In this document: positions 14,440-14,701 of the stretch, one piece after another
How positions within the stretch are numbered: the stretch's first letter is position 1
Layout of the letters: each line of letters begins with the position of its first letter
Translations under genes and position numbers: made by a program
The notes under the pieces: generated by a model
The model's input: the letters and a program-made list of their open reading frames with translations, nothing else
The model's database searches: none
What the model was told of the DNA's origin: nothing
Source: Chloroflexota bacterium
GTDB lineage: Bacteria > Chloroflexota > Anaerolineae > Anaerolineales > UBA4823
Direction of reading: 5' to 3'
NCBI GenBank assembly: GCA_012798185.1
Contig: JAAZNS010000056.1
Coordinates: 1-14,701, forward strand
Length of the DNA stretch: 14,701 bases

Positions 14440-14566
14440 TTATAAAAGATTGGTGAAATACACATTCTTAAAAAGAACACTTATTTAACATACCTAAAAA
14501 CATAGACAGGATAAACAGGTTGCGGTATGCTTTTTAAAAATATCATCACCATTGCAGGATTCGATC
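14440..14566 (+). other. Gap between mevalonate kinase and isopentenyl phosphate kinase
   Basis: 127 bp, AT-rich. It contains a weak hairpin TTCTT-AAA-AAGAA (about 14464-14478), without a U-run that would make it a good terminator, and a poor promoter-like pair (TTGCGG, then TATCAT 15 bases on, near 14519-14546). A 22-codon frame from the ATG at 14527 ends in TAG and resembles nothing. The genes may still be co-transcribed. Confidence 0.3.
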
Positions 14567-14701
14567 TTGAGCTCTATCAAATCTCCTATCAATAGTCACG
14601 GTTCAAATTTATCCAACGCCGATTCCCGCCATTCGAATCTCGTTTTTCTCAAGCTGGGCGGCTCATTGATCACCGATAAACAACAACCTTACACGTTACG
14701 T
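14567..14701 (+). CDS. Isopentenyl phosphate kinase (5' part, runs off right edge)
   Basis: 45 codons are visible. The segment NLVFLKLGGSLITDKQQPYT is the N-terminal nucleotide-binding strand and glycine-rich loop of isopentenyl phosphate kinases in the amino acid kinase fold, with the Lys and GGS in place. In frame upstream there is no ATG; TTG at 14567-14569, with AGGA seven bases upstream, is the best start and gives a serine/asparagine-rich leader of about 24 residues before the conserved strand. The enzyme converts isopentenyl phosphate to isopentenyl diphosphate, the last step of the alternative mevalonate pathway. The neighbouring mevalonate kinase supports this. Only the N-terminus is seen, so another amino acid kinase is possible but less likely. 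Confidence 0.75.
   Translation, partial: MSSIKSPINSHGSNLSNADSRHSNLVFLKLGGSLITDKQQPYTLR

Noticed and set aside
14600..14608. GGTTCAAAT resembling a tRNA T-loop
   Set aside because: No acceptor, D or anticodon stems can be assembled around it, and it lies in the 5' end of the kinase gene.
1..14701. CRISPR array, integrase, or phage genes
   Set aside because: No regularly spaced direct repeats and no recombinase, capsid or replication proteins are present in any frame I read.

Overview
The window looks like a chromosomal segment of a bacterium of moderate GC content, most likely Chloroflexota (Anaerolineae-like). This is inferred from gene content: a coenzyme F420 biosynthesis set, a mevalonate kinase next to an isopentenyl phosphate kinase (the alternative mevalonate route known from Chloroflexi such as Roseiflexus), a decaprenyl-phosphate phosphoribosyltransferase-like UbiA protein, and a dispersed GTCA...TGAGCG...AGCGAA-type repeat. 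No rRNA, tRNA or marker gene is present, so the assignment is tentative.

Layout. Everything from 1 to 12125 is on the minus strand; 12571 to the right edge is on the plus strand. Reading the minus strand in its own direction: a xanthine-dehydrogenase-like Fe-S/molybdopterin gene (12125-9219) split by one in-frame TAA; a NUDIX hydrolase (9024-8395); an SsnA-type amidohydrolase (8380-7022); an F420H2:NADP oxidoreductase (about 7041-6361); cofE, cofD and cofC (6355-3994), all tightly spaced or overlapping; a luciferase-like F420-dependent oxidoreductase (3880-2882); a 114-bp inverted-repeat element touching its stop codon; a VapBC-type toxin-antitoxin pair (2691-1937); and an FAD/Fe-S oxidase of the glycolate oxidase/D-lactate dehydrogenase type running off the left edge. 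On the plus strand: a UbiA-family DPPR-synthase-like protein, mevalonate kinase, and the first codons of isopentenyl phosphate kinase.

How the genes fit together. CofC, CofD and CofE build F420 from its deazaflavin FO, Fno exchanges hydride between F420 and NADP, and the luciferase-like protein is a likely F420 user, so the core of the window is an F420 production-and-use operon. No FO synthase is present. The XDH-like protein and SsnA belong to families that recur together in selenium-dependent molybdenum hydroxylase loci. Their placement directly upstream of, and overlapping, the F420 genes is the most unusual functional linkage here. The plus-strand genes feed isoprenoid precursors and a polyprenyl-phosphate sugar carrier.

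The 445-bp divergent region (12126-12570) is the most structured non-coding stretch. It holds promoter-like sites on both strands, a likely leaderless start for the UbiA gene, and, on the minus strand, about 200 nt that fold by eye into several long stems whose G-U pairs make sense only on that strand. I do not recognise it as a known RNA class. It is the best candidate for something undescribed in this window.
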